A stretch of DNA of 64,000 bases from Nocardia sp. BMG51109 (GTDB taxonomy: Bacteria; Actinomycetota; Actinomycetes; Mycobacteriales; Mycobacteriaceae). Location: assembly GCF_000526215.1 (NCBI RefSeq), contig NZ_JAFQ01000004.1, positions 1,798,001 through 1,862,000 on the forward strand, given 5' to 3'. This document shows positions 9,288 to 17,212 of this stretch, piece after piece; position 1 is the stretch's first letter; each line of letters begins with the position of its first letter. The position numbers and the translations under genes are program-made. The notes under the pieces are model-generated. The model had not been told where the DNA came from and did not search any database. It saw only the letters and a list, made by a program, of their open reading frames with translations.

Positions 9288-10922
9288 ATGACCGAATCTC
9301 CGCGCAACGCGGCAGCCACCGAAGCCGACTACATCGTCGTGGGTGCGGGCAGCGCCGGAGCCATCGTCGCGGCCCGGCTGGCCGAGCACGGCGCCAGCGT
9401 GATCCTGCTGGAGGCCGGCCGCAAGGACAACACCCGGCTGGTCCGGGTTCCGGGCATGATCACGACGGTGCACACGGTGCCCCAGCTGAAGCACCGGGTG
9501 ACCTGGAGCCAGTACTCGGTACCGCAGAAACACGCCAACGAGCGCGAGATCCCGATGACCCGCGGCAAGGTGCTCGGCGGCTCCAGCTCCGTCAACGGCA
9601 TGCTGTTCGTCCGCGGCAACAAGGCCAACTTCGACTCCTGGGCCGCCGAAGGCTGCGACGGCTGGAGCTACCAGGACGTCCTGCCCGCCTACAAACGCCT
9701 CGAGAACTGGGAAGACGGCGCCAACGAGCTCCGCGGCTCCGGCGGCCCCATCCAGGTCACCCGGCAGAAGGAACTGACCCCGATCGCGCAGGAATTCCTC
9801 ACGGCCGCATCGGAAACGCTCGGGGTGCCGCGCATCGCCGACTACAACGGCGAGTCGCAGGAGGGCATCAGCATCTTCCAGCAGAGCGCCCGCAACGGCA
9901 TCCGTTACAGCTCCTCTCGCGGCTTCATCACCGAGCGCCCGAACCCGAATCTCCGCGTGGTGACCGGCGCGCACGTCGCCCGCGTCGTCATCGAGAAGGG
10001 CCGGGCGACCGGCGTCGAGGTGATCGAGAAGTCCGGGCGCCGCATCATCCGCGCCGGCAAGGAGGTCGTGGTCTCCGGCGGCGTGATGGGCTCGCCGCAC
10101 ATCCTGCTGCTGTCGGGCATCGGCCCGGCCGGGCACCTGCGCGACATGGGCGTGGACGTGCACGCGGACCTGCCCGTCGGCCAGAACCTGCACGACCACC
10201 TGTTCGTCCCGATGACCTTCATCTCGAAGAAGGCGATCCACCGCGGCATCCCCTCGCACTTCGCGGCCGGCCTGCTGCGCGAGACCGTGCGCCCGGGCAG
10301 CTCCTGGATGGGCCGGACGGTGTTCGAATGTGTCGGGTTCGTGCGGACCTCGATGGCCAAGGACGTGCCGGACATGCAGATCCACACCCTGCCGTGGAGC
10401 TATCCGGTGCCCAACCAGGACGAGGACAAGCTGCACATGGTGGACCGCAGGCCCGGCCTGACCGTCTTCCCGACGCTGATCTACCCGAAGAGCCGCGGCG
10501 AGCTGCGGCTGGGCTCGAAGGATCCGCTCCAGCAGCCGCTCATCGACCCGGGCTACCTGTCCGACTCCGCCGACACCGACTTCCTGGTCGAGGCCATCGG
10601 CATGATCCGGGAGATCATGGCGTCCAAGACGATCGCGGGCGACGTCACCGAGGAGCTCTCGCCCGGACCGGATTTCACCGACGAGACCGCGCTGCGGCGG
10701 GAACTACCCAACCGCATCCACTCCGTCTACCACCCGGTCGGCACCTGCCGCATGGGCGCCGACGAACGCGCCGTGGTCGACCCGCAACTGCGGGTGCGCG
10801 GCATCGAGGGCCTGCGCGTCGCCGACGCCTCGATCATGCCGAGCATCACCGGCGGCAACACCAACGCACCGTCGTACATGATCGGCGAGAAGTGCGCCGA
10901 ATTCATCACCGCCGGAGCCTGA
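9288..10922 (+). CDS. GMC-family FAD oxidoreductase (choline dehydrogenase-like)
   Basis: A 544-residue flavoprotein. The N-terminal FAD-binding motif is YIVVGAGSAGAIVAARLAE (residues about 15-33), followed by the GMC signature GKVLGGSSSVNGMLFVRG. The C-terminal catalytic region shows HSVYHPVGTCRMG, with the catalytic His, and ITGGNTNAPSYMIGEKCA, where an Asn stands at the second active-site position. The family oxidises primary alcohols, choline, sterols or glycols. The start at ATG 9288 follows GAGG. A KstR-type operator upstream suggests a role in sterol or steroid side-chain metabolism, which is inference. A perfect hairpin follows the stop. Confidence 0.85.
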   Translation: MTESPRNAAATEADYIVVGAGSAGAIVAARLAEHGASVILLEAGRKDNTRLVRVPGMITTVHTVPQLKHRVTWSQYSVPQKHANEREIPMTRGKVLGGSSSVNGMLFVRGNKANFDSWAAEGCDGWSYQDVLPAYKRLENWEDGANELRGSGGPIQVTRQKELTPIAQEFLTAASETLGVPRIADYNGESQEGISIFQQSARNGIRYSSSRGFITERPNPNLRVVTGAHVARVVIEKGRATGVEVIEKSGRRIIRAGKEVVVSGGVMGSPHILLLSGIGPAGHLRDMGVDVHADLPVGQNLHDHLFVPMTFISKKAIHRGIPSHFAAGLLRETVRPGSSWMGRTVFECVGFVRTSMAKDVPDMQIHTLPWSYPVPNQDEDKLHMVDRRPGLTVFPTLIYPKSRGELRLGSKDPLQQPLIDPGYLSDSADTDFLVEAIGMIREIMASKTIAGDVTEELSPGPDFTDETALRRELPNRIHSVYHPVGTCRMGADERAVVDPQLRVRGIEGLRVADASIMPSITGGNTNAPSYMIGEKCAEFITAGA

Positions 10923-10928
10923 TCGCTC

Positions 10929-10960
10929 TGCGCGCCGGGTGATCGGTCACCCGGCGCGCA
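10929..10960 (+). terminator. Perfect 14-bp terminator hairpin
   Basis: TGCGCGCCGGGTGA (10929-10942) pairs without mismatch with 10947-10960 over a TCGG tetraloop, directly after the GMC oxidoreductase stop. It separates that gene from the transporter gene that follows on the same strand. Confidence 0.85.
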
Positions 10961-11008
10961 CCCCGTACCCTGAAGCCGGAGCAACCTCGGGTCTGATAGA
11001 CAGAAGGT

Positions 11009-12172
11009 ATGAATGCGAGGAATCTGGCGCTCGCCACGGTTGCCTTCGCCATCACCTTCTGGGCCTGGAATCTCATCGGCCCGCTGTCCAGCAGCTACAG
11101 CTCCATGCTGAACCTGTCGGCGAGCCAGACCTCGCTGCTCGTCGCCACGCCGGTGATCGTCGGCTCGCTGGGCCGCATTCCCGCCGGCGTCCTCACCGAC
11201 AAGTTCGGCGGCCGCCTCATGTTCGCGATCGTCTGCTTCCTGACGATCGTGCCGGTGCTGTTCGTCGGCTGGTCGAATTCCTATGGGCCGCTGCTGTTCT
11301 GGGCCTTCCTGCTGGGCATCGGCGGCACCTCGTTCGCGGTCGGCGTGCCGTTCGTCAACTCCTGGTACGAACCCGCTCGGCGCGGCTTCGCCACCGGCGT
11401 ATTCGGCGCCGGCATGGGCGGCACGGCGCTGTCGGCGCTGTTCACCCCGCGGCTGGTGGACTGGCTGGGCAGGCCGGCCACCCATGTTCTGCTCGCCGTC
11501 GTACTCGCCGCCATGGGCGTTGTCATGCTGATGTTCAGCAGGAACGCGCCGGAGTGGCGCCCGGCGAACGAACCCGCGCTGCCGCGCATCCGTGACGCGC
11601 TGAAGCTCCGGGCGACCTGGCAGGGCGCCTTCCTCTACGCCGTGGCCTTCGGCGGTTTCGTCGCCTTCTCCACCTACCTGCCGACCGTGCTGCACAACGT
11701 ATACGACTTCGCCCAGTCCGACGCCGGCCTGCGCACCGCCGGTTTCTCCATCGCCGGAGTGCTGGCGCGCCCGCTGGGCGGCACGCTGTCCGACCGGGTC
11801 GGCCCCATCTCGGTGCTGGTCACGTCCTTCGCGGGGACGGCGGTGCTGGCCGTGGTGCTGGCCTTCGACCCGCCCGCCGAGTGGCCCGCCGGGATCAGCT
11901 TCGTGCTCATGGCCTTCTTCGTCGGGCTCGGCACGGGCGGCGTCTTCGCCCTGCTGGCCAAGCTGGTCGAACCCGCCCGCGTCGGCACCGTGACCGGACT
12001 GGTCGGCGCGGCCGGCGGCCTGGGCGGCTACTTCCCACCGCTGGTCATGGGCGTGATGTGGAGCATCTTCGACGATTACACGGTGGGCTACCTGCTGCTG
12101 GCGCTCACCGCAGTCGCGGCCCTGCTGTACACGATGGCGCTGCGCCGCACGGCCCACGCCCAACCCGCCTGA
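11009..12172 (+). CDS. NarK/NNP-type major facilitator transporter
   Basis: A 387-residue membrane protein with about 12 predicted helices. GRIPAGVLTDKFGGR is the MFS loop 2-3 motif. The late segment GLGTGGVFALLAKLVEP...GLVGAAGGLGGYFPPL resembles the nitrate-signature region of the NNP family, where two Gly-rich helices pass the anion. The expected product is a nitrate/nitrite or related anion carrier in the inner membrane. The second signature has Gly where nitrate porters often have Asn, so the substrate may differ. A start a few codons downstream is possible, because AGAAGG is only 1 nt from ATG 11009. Confidence 0.8.
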   Translation: MNARNLALATVAFAITFWAWNLIGPLSSSYSSMLNLSASQTSLLVATPVIVGSLGRIPAGVLTDKFGGRLMFAIVCFLTIVPVLFVGWSNSYGPLLFWAFLLGIGGTSFAVGVPFVNSWYEPARRGFATGVFGAGMGGTALSALFTPRLVDWLGRPATHVLLAVVLAAMGVVMLMFSRNAPEWRPANEPALPRIRDALKLRATWQGAFLYAVAFGGFVAFSTYLPTVLHNVYDFAQSDAGLRTAGFSIAGVLARPLGGTLSDRVGPISVLVTSFAGTAVLAVVLAFDPPAEWPAGISFVLMAFFVGLGTGGVFALLAKLVEPARVGTVTGLVGAAGGLGGYFPPLVMGVMWSIFDDYTVGYLLLALTAVAALLYTMALRRTAHAQPA

Positions 12173-12189
12173 ACCACCGATGATCGCGG

Positions 12190-12218
12190 TGGCGCCGGTA
12201 CGGAATGAACCGGCGCCA
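12190..12218 (+). terminator. Terminator hairpin after the NarK-like gene
   Basis: A perfect 10-bp stem (12190-12199 with 12209-12218) and 9-nt loop, starting 17 bp after the transporter stop. Confidence 0.8.
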
Positions 12219-12459
12219 TTGCGTGTTCCCCTGATGTGCCGCTACCGTAGGCACGTCGTCATCGTGTGGATGAGGTCGACACTCCCGCCCACCGGGCAGC
12301 AGTCCCTCCCACAGGATCTCTTCACCGCTCCGTTCCGCGTTATGTGACGGCGCGCAGCGCCACCCACCGGGCCGGTCCGGAGTTCTTCCCCCGCGGTTCC
12401 CCGCCGCGATCACGGCATTCGCCGCGACTACGACCATCCATCCGCTCAGGAGAAACATC
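12219..12459 (+). promoter_or_regulatory. Long leader region of the second rho gene
   Basis: No gene is seen. TACCGT near 12244 could be a -10, which would give an mRNA leader of about 200 nt before the rho-like gene. Bacterial rho genes are often autoregulated through termination in their leader, so this leader may be a Rho target. That is inference. Confidence 0.35.
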
Positions 12460-13662
12460 ATGGAACAGAACACAATTCACCACAGAGGCGGCGGTGCCGG
12501 CGGTGCTTCCGATGCCGGCGGTGCTTCCAGTGTCGGCGGTGCCGGCGGTGCCACCGAGACGGCGGTGACCGGCATCCTGGACATCGTCGACAACAGGGCC
12601 GCCCTGCACGTCGACGGCTACCTCGCCGGACCGCGCGACGCCCACGTATCCACCCGGCTGATCCGCGAGAACGGCCTGCGCCGCGGCGATACCGTCACCG
12701 GCGCGGTCGGCCCCAAGCGCGACAACGCCAAGTACCCGCCGCTGATCCGGGTCGACACCGTGAACGGGTTGCCGGTCGGGCAGGCGCGATCCCGGCCGCA
12801 CTTCTCCGAATTGATCCCCATCTATCCCCAGGACCGGCTCCGGCTGGAGACCGAACCGCACGAAACGATCACGCGCGTCACCGATCTCGCGATGCCGGTC
12901 GGCAAGGGCCAGCGCGCTCTGATCGTCGCCCCGCCGAAGGCGGGCAAAACCCTTGCGCTGCAATCCATCGCGCACGGCATCGCCAAGAACCACCCCGAAT
13001 GCCACCTGATGATGGTGCTGGTCGGCGAGCGCCCGGAGGAGGTCACCGACCTGACCCGCGCGGTACCCGCCGATATCGCCGCCGCCACCTTCGACCAGCC
13101 GCCCCACGACCACGTGGCGGTCGCGGAACTGGCCGTCGAGCACGCCAAGCGGCTGGTCGAGATGGGCCGGGACGTGGTGGTTCTGCTGGATTCGCTGACC
13201 CGCCTGGCCCGCGCGTACAACCTGGCCTCGTCCGCCTCCGGCCGCATCCTCTCCGGCGGTGTGGACGCCGCCGCGCTCGCGCCGCCGAAGAAGTTCCTCG
13301 GGGCGGCGCGCAACATCGAGGGCGGCGGTTCGCTCACCATCATCGCCACCACGCTGGTGGAAACCGGTTCGGTAGCCGATACCGTGATCTTCGAGGAGTA
13401 CAAGGGCACCGGCAACGCCGAACTGAAGCTCGACCGCCGAGCCGCCGAGCGCCGCCTGTTTCCCGCGGTCGACATCGCCCAATCGAGCACGCGCAAGGAC
13501 GATCTCCTGCTCCACCCCGACGAACTGGCCGCCGTGCAGTCGCTGCGGAACACCCTGTCCGGCCGCGAACCGCAGCAGGCCCTCGAGCTGCTGCTGACCG
13601 GCCTGCGCCAGACCGACACGAACGCCGAGTTCCTCGCGGGTATCCGCGCCGCCCGCAGCTGA
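12460..13662 (+). CDS. Compact Rho transcription-termination factor paralogue
   Basis: A 400-residue Rho protein. After a low-complexity Gly/Ala/Ser N-terminus (residues 10-31) comes the cold-shock RNA-binding fold (TGILDIVDNRAALHVDGYLA, from about 37). Then follows the hexameric ATPase: P-loop APPKAGKT (157-164), Walker B VVVLLDSLTRLARAYN, the Q-loop segment with PPKKFLGAARN, and the R-loop region EEYKGTGNAELKLDR. It lacks the long N-terminal extension of about 200 residues usual for the housekeeping Rho of Nocardia and Mycobacterium, so it is probably a second copy. A clear AGGAGA precedes ATG 12460. Confidence 0.85.
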   Translation: MEQNTIHHRGGGAGGASDAGGASSVGGAGGATETAVTGILDIVDNRAALHVDGYLAGPRDAHVSTRLIRENGLRRGDTVTGAVGPKRDNAKYPPLIRVDTVNGLPVGQARSRPHFSELIPIYPQDRLRLETEPHETITRVTDLAMPVGKGQRALIVAPPKAGKTLALQSIAHGIAKNHPECHLMMVLVGERPEEVTDLTRAVPADIAAATFDQPPHDHVAVAELAVEHAKRLVEMGRDVVVLLDSLTRLARAYNLASSASGRILSGGVDAAALAPPKKFLGAARNIEGGGSLTIIATTLVETGSVADTVIFEEYKGTGNAELKLDRRAAERRLFPAVDIAQSSTRKDDLLLHPDELAAVQSLRNTLSGREPQQALELLLTGLRQTDTNAEFLAGIRAARS

Positions 13663-14026
13663 CCTGCGACGTCGCGGCGCAACCCCGAAAATTCGGGCCT
13701 ACATTGTGGTGTCAGCCGGACACCTCTCGGGGGTAGCCTGTTCGACAAGATCAGCCGTGCTCACCCGCCGCCCGGCGGGCGCACAGCACCACCGCACAGC
13801 TCGTCCCGCATTCGGACTCCGGTGCCGATCGAATCGCCGGCGCCGGCCATGGAAGGGGCCGCCCATGCGCACGGCACCGTTCGCCGCCCGTGTCGGCGAT
13901 GCCCCGTATCCCGGCACCCGCTACCGCGCAGACACCGCCGGGCGCGGCCGCCGCGCGCCGGGCGGCCCGCACGACCTCGCCGGCTCCACGCCCCTGCCCC
14001 GGCGCGAGAGGTCCCCGGCGGCAGCG
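13663..14026. other. Degenerate sequence upstream of the lutB remnant
   Basis: No frame in this stretch matches a known protein. It precedes a clear lutB fragment and is probably the eroded N-terminal part of lutB, or of a lutA-lutB operon. It shows no recognisable ribosome binding site or hairpin. Confidence 0.4.
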
Positions 14027-14221
14027 ATCGAAATCGGTACGAACTTCCTGGTCGCCGAGGCCGACACGAGGGCCACGGTGGAGTCCGAGGGCAACAACCC
14101 TCTGCGCCGGACGCGGCCCGATACCCTGATCTCGGTGGTGCGCGTCGAGAAGATCGTGCCGACCCGGCGCGACCTGGAGGTGTCCTTGCAACTGCTGGCT
14201 CGCAGCGCGACCGGGTGGACC
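14027..14221 (+). pseudogene. lutB remnant (iron-sulfur lactate utilisation protein, decayed)
   Basis: About 65 residues in one frame match the centre of LutB: IGTNFLVAEADTRATVESEG corresponds to the usual TGANF.VAETG...VTNEGN segment, and VEKIVPTRRDLEVSLQLLAR with SATG to the following (E/K)VVPTL.DL...LRLLPRSATG. The flanking frames are unrelated, and the C-terminal ferredoxin-type cysteine clusters of LutB are missing. The remnant lies directly before an intact lutC, in the order of the lutABC operon. The intact protein would be part of the lactate-oxidising iron-sulfur complex. Confidence 0.7.
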
Positions 14222-14406
14222 GACAGCCGGCGGGCGCCCACGATCCCGGAGGAGTCGTTCCGTCGTCGGTGGCAGCGCCCCCGCGGCGCGTATGAGGGCA
14301 ACGGGCATACAGGCACCGGGCACGGCGGCGATACGGGCCGACATCGCGCCCTCGGCACCGGCCACCCGCCCGGCGGCGCCGGATCGACCCCGGACGGGAG
14401 GACGCG

Positions 14407-15060
14407 GTGACCTCGCGCGAGGAGATCCTGCGCCGCGTGCGCGACGGACTGAAGGCACTGCCCGACGACGAACGGACCGTGACGGTGCCGCGCAATTATC
14501 GGCGGCACGCGCCGGACGTCTCCCCGGACGACCGCACGGCGATCGTCGAGCTGTTCGTCGAGCGACTGAGGCTATATGGCGCCCAAGTCAACCGGACCAC
14601 CGAATCCGAGATCCCGGACATGGTGCGCACCGTCCTGCGGACCCACGACGCCACGTCGGTGGTGGCGCCCGACGGACTGCCGGAGGACTGGCTGCGGCCC
14701 TGGGCGGAGACGGACGAACACCGCGTGATCGATGACCATCCCCAGCTGTCCACCGACGACCTGGACGGGGTGGACGCGGTGGTCACCGCCTGCGCCGGCG
14801 CGGTCGCCGACTCCGGCACGGTCGTCCTCGACGGCGGGCCCGGGCAGGGCCGCCGCGGGCCGACCCTGGTGCTCGACTGCCACGTCTGCGTCGTGCGCGC
14901 CGATCAGATCGTGTCCGCCCTGCCGGAGATCCTCGACCGGCTCGATCCGCGCCGCCCGATCACGTTCTTCAGCGGCCCGGCCGCGACGGTCGACATCGAG
15001 ATGGTCCACGTCGAGGGCGTGCACGGCCCGCGGCAGCTGGAAGTCGTCGTCGTCGAATAA
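14407..15060 (+). CDS. lutC: LutC/YkgG-family lactate utilisation protein (LUD domain)
   Basis: A 217-residue LUD-domain protein. The N-terminus TSREEILRRVRDGL is typical of LutC. The core shows ACAGAVADSGTVVLDGGPGQGRR, matching the family's 'GxAETGTVVL...GRR' region, and a C-terminal FFSGPAATVDIEMVHVEGVHGPR, close to the conserved TGPSRTADIE...GVHGP. In L-lactate oxidation LutC works with LutA and LutB. Here lutB is a remnant and lutA is absent nearby, so the gene is an orphan. GTG 14407 follows GGAGGA with good spacing. Confidence 0.85.
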   Translation: MTSREEILRRVRDGLKALPDDERTVTVPRNYRRHAPDVSPDDRTAIVELFVERLRLYGAQVNRTTESEIPDMVRTVLRTHDATSVVAPDGLPEDWLRPWAETDEHRVIDDHPQLSTDDLDGVDAVVTACAGAVADSGTVVLDGGPGQGRRGPTLVLDCHVCVVRADQIVSALPEILDRLDPRRPITFFSGPAATVDIEMVHVEGVHGPRQLEVVVVE

Positions 15061-15138
15061 CCCTCACCGCAAGCGCTCCTTAAGACCCCGGCAAGCCCGG
15101 GGCGGCATCGTCTGTGTCACCACCGGATAACACCGGTG

Positions 15139-15156
15139 CCCCACCACCGCGTGGGG
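15139..15156 (+). terminator. Small hairpin downstream of lutC
   Basis: CCCCAC (15139-15144) pairs with GTGGGG (15151-15156) over a 6-nt loop. A second, weaker CCCCGG/CCGGGG hairpin lies at 15085-15101. Either could contribute to ending lutC transcription. Confidence 0.4.
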
Positions 15157-15210
15157 ACAAGCGGAGGTGACCCGTCGACGAGGGGTGTCGGGTCTCATCC
15201 GACCGCCGGC

Positions 15211-15244
15211 GTGCTCCTGCTGCTCGAGGGGACAGCAGGATCAC
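15211..15244 (+). terminator. Hairpin overlapping attL
   Basis: GTGCTCCTGCTG (15211-15222) pairs with CAGCAGGATCAC (15233-15244) with one mismatch and a 10-nt loop. It lies downstream of lutC and may be its original terminator; the attachment core covers its loop and right arm. Confidence 0.6.
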
Positions 15245-15254
15245 GTCCGGTGCG
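15225..15254 (+). other. attL (30-bp core)
   Basis: The 30-bp sequence starting CGAGGGGACAGCAGGATCAC is identical to 24727-24756, and the similarity stops abruptly on both sides. On the left it forms the loop and right arm of a hairpin whose left arm (15211-15222) is host DNA. Confidence 0.85.
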
Positions 15255-15337
15255 ATTCGAGGGAGTCCAACGGTGTCCGTGAGCAGGGGTTTTGCACTTC
15301 CGCGAACACTGGCGGACGTACCAATACGACGCGAATT

Positions 15338-15355
15338 GTGACACGCAGGTGACAC
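15338..15355 (+). promoter_or_regulatory. Paired GTGACAC sites near attL
   Basis: GTGACAC at 15338-15344 and again at 15349-15355. The same heptamer, inverted, is paired upstream of the neighbouring XRE gene at 16396-16414, so it is probably a binding site of that regulator. Confidence 0.45.
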
Positions 15356-15360
15356 AGAAA

Positions 15361-15392
15361 GGCCCGCGCTCCATCGTCGGGCAGCGCGGGCC
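15361..15392. terminator. Terminator hairpin of the leftmost element gene
   Basis: A perfect 10-bp stem (15361-15370 with 15383-15392) and 12-nt loop, 22 bp past the stop of the XRE gene on the minus strand. It isolates the element from the lutC side. Confidence 0.75.
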
Positions 15393-15413
15393 GTCTCTGT
15401 TCTTGATCTGCCG

Positions 15414-16376
15414 CTACGGCTTCCACCCGGGCTCTACAAGATCCAACATCGGCGTCAGCCATCCGGCGGACCGGTGAGCGGCAGGCATCGCCGCGACCCC
15501 TTGTGCGGCTTCCCGCTTGCCATCGCAGCGGCGGCCGAGGGTCGACAGCACGACACCGCGGTGAAGGCCCCAGAATCCGGCGGTATACCAGTAGCCCCAG
15601 GACGGTAGCTCGATACCGTCGGTCACGTCCGCCGCGTGCTCGGCGCCTGCCAGGGCCTTGGCCGACCGGCGGTTGTCGCCGCGCACAGCCAGGATCTCGG
15701 CATGCTGATGGCGCGCGTACACGCCGAGGATCGGGTGCGCGCCGTCCACCTCGGCCGCCGCTTCGGTGAGGTGTATCGCCCGTTCGGTGTCGCCCTGGCA
15801 GCGAGCCGTGTAGGCGCGGAAGCTCAGCGCGTGGGCGAGCTGGGACCGGTCGCCAGCAGTGTCGGCGAGCTGTGCGGCATCCTCGAATGCTTTGTTCGAG
15901 ATGTGTGCCCGGCCGGTGTCGTGTTCGAGCCACCCTCGATATCCAGCTACTTCGGCCGCCAATCCTGCGGCCGTCGAGCCGCCGCCTACATTCTCCGCGG
16001 TCAATGCTCGTGCCAGACTGTCGATGCCTCGGACCACGGGCAAAACGAGGGCCGCCCCGGCGGTGTCCTCGAGGTGGCGTGTGCGTTCGAGGATCGCACT
16101 TATGTCCTCGAGGCTCGAGGCGCCGGCCTTCGCCGGATCGGCGACGGTCGCGCCGAGACGTTCCACGTCGACGCCGGTGAGGCCGAGTGTCGGATCACCG
16201 AGGGCCTTCCGGTAGGCCTTCACCACTGCGTCCGTCACCGGCTTCCGCCCGGTCTCGATCTCGGATAGGTAGCTCGCCGCGAATGTGGTGCGTGCGGCCA
16301 TAGTGCGCAATCCGATGTCGGCGACCGTGCGCAGTTCGCGCAGCAGATTTCCGGTCACGGCTGATTCTGCGAACAC
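15414..16376 (-). CDS. XRE-family regulator with TPR-like C-terminal domain
   Basis: A 320-residue protein. Residues about 8-60 form an XRE HTH (LRTMAARTTFAASYLSEIETGRKPV, with the usual SYLSxIExG recognition helix). The remainder is all helical and TPR-like (HALSFRAYTARCQGDTERAI, AEILAVRGDNRRSAKALAGA). This is a common actinobacterial regulator layout in which the helical part may sense a small ligand or partner. The GTG start at 16376 lacks a clear ribosome binding site; 16358 is an alternative. Paired GTGTCAC sites lie just upstream. It is the first element gene next to attL. Confidence 0.8.
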   Translation of the reverse strand: MFAESAVTGNLLRELRTVADIGLRTMAARTTFAASYLSEIETGRKPVTDAVVKAYRKALGDPTLGLTGVDVERLGATVADPAKAGASSLEDISAILERTRHLEDTAGAALVLPVVRGIDSLARALTAENVGGGSTAAGLAAEVAGYRGWLEHDTGRAHISNKAFEDAAQLADTAGDRSQLAHALSFRAYTARCQGDTERAIHLTEAAAEVDGAHPILGVYARHQHAEILAVRGDNRRSAKALAGAEHAADVTDGIELPSWGYWYTAGFWGLHRGVVLSTLGRRCDGKREAAQGVAAMPAAHRSAGWLTPMLDLVEPGWKP

Positions 16377-16395
16377 CTGCGAACACTAACGCGCT

Positions 16396-16414
16396 CGTGT
16401 CACCACCGTGTCAC
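16396..16414. promoter_or_regulatory. Paired CGTGTCAC sites upstream of the XRE gene
   Basis: CGTGTCAC at 16396-16403 and 16407-16414, in direct orientation, 20 bp from the XRE start. A 10-bp tandem TGCGAACAC(C/T) at 16368-16387 covers the start itself. Together they look like an autoregulatory operator. Confidence 0.5.
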
Positions 16415-16558
16415 GACGAAGGTTATTCGTGGCCCCGCCGCCGAGTCGAGTCGATGCCCGGCCCCTGGTCTGACGACTGATCCAACCTCGAACCCCGGTC
16501 GTCGGACCCGCTCCCCGGCGGCGGGTGCCTTCCACGAGGCGCGACCGAGGGAGAAGCG

Positions 16559-16909
16559 ATGCGGGACAACGCAGTTGGGCTCATCCGATCGGACCTGAGC
16601 GAGGATGTGGCCGCCGACGAGAAAGCGATCCGCGAACTGGCCGAATGGTCGGATCTGGAATTCGCCGAGGGCCTGGTGTTCGACGCTGCCACCGACATGC
16701 CGACGTTACGGCTCATCGAAGCCGTGCACCGCGCCAAGGCGCAGGTCGTGATCGTCCCGACGGCCGCGCACCTGGGTGGCGGTCGCCGCGCGCTCGAGGA
16801 ACTGGACGTGTCGGTGCTGTGCTCGAAGCTCGCCCGCCCGGTCACCACCGGCGACGCGGGGGCCTCGGCGGGACGGCCGCCGACCGGCGACGGACCCGAT
16901 GCGGCGTGA
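16559..16909 (+). CDS. Small element protein, possibly resolvase-domain-like
   Basis: A 116-residue acidic protein with good codon use and a strong GAGGGAGAA ribosome binding site before ATG 16559. The middle (DMPTLRLIEAVHRAKAQVVIVPTAAHLGG) has the pattern of the serine-recombinase N-terminal fold, in which a helix leads to a strand with 'VIVP...HLG'. The catalytic Ser and Arg of resolvases are not visible, so it would be a non-catalytic relative at best. The C-terminus is disordered (Gly/Ala/Pro-rich). The next gene overlaps by 4 bp. Function unknown. Confidence 0.6.
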   Translation: MRDNAVGLIRSDLSEDVAADEKAIRELAEWSDLEFAEGLVFDAATDMPTLRLIEAVHRAKAQVVIVPTAAHLGGGRRALEELDVSVLCSKLARPVTTGDAGASAGRPPTGDGPDAA

Positions 16910-17202
16910 GCGAGATAACGGCCTGGTGGATGCTGGCAGGGCTGCTGGTCATCGCCGGGGGCGTGGTGTGGCTTCTGCTGCGCTCGGGCCGCGACTACGA
17001 GCGGAAGGCACCGACACAGCCCCTGTGGACGATCGGCTGGACGCACGAGGCGCCGCCGTACGAGCCGGGGGTCGCGGGCGCCCACAAGATCATGCAGCAG
17101 CACCGAGCCTGCGACCGGGAAGACTGCCCGCGCAAGCGAGTGGCGTGGCAGGTGCTCGTCGAGGCCGGGCACATCCGGCCGGACTCGACGCGCGAGTACT
17201 GA
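16906..17202 (+). CDS. Small single-pass membrane protein
   Basis: A 98-residue protein. Residues about 5-26 (AWWMLAGLLVIAGGVVWLLL) form one transmembrane helix; the rest is a basic cytosolic domain with two cysteines in HRACDREDCPRKR. GTG 16906 overlaps the preceding stop as GTGA, so the two are co-translated. No family is recognised. Small membrane proteins in temperate elements can act in superinfection exclusion or lysis control, but nothing here shows either. Confidence 0.6.
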   Translation: MSEITAWWMLAGLLVIAGGVVWLLLRSGRDYERKAPTQPLWTIGWTHEAPPYEPGVAGAHKIMQQHRACDREDCPRKRVAWQVLVEAGHIRPDSTREY

Positions 17203-17212
17203 GGGCCACCGG

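Noticed and set aside
15225..15254. att core as the 3' end of a tRNA gene
   Set aside because: No acceptor stem, T-arm or anticodon arm can be drawn around either repeat; the sequence is a terminator-like hairpin instead.
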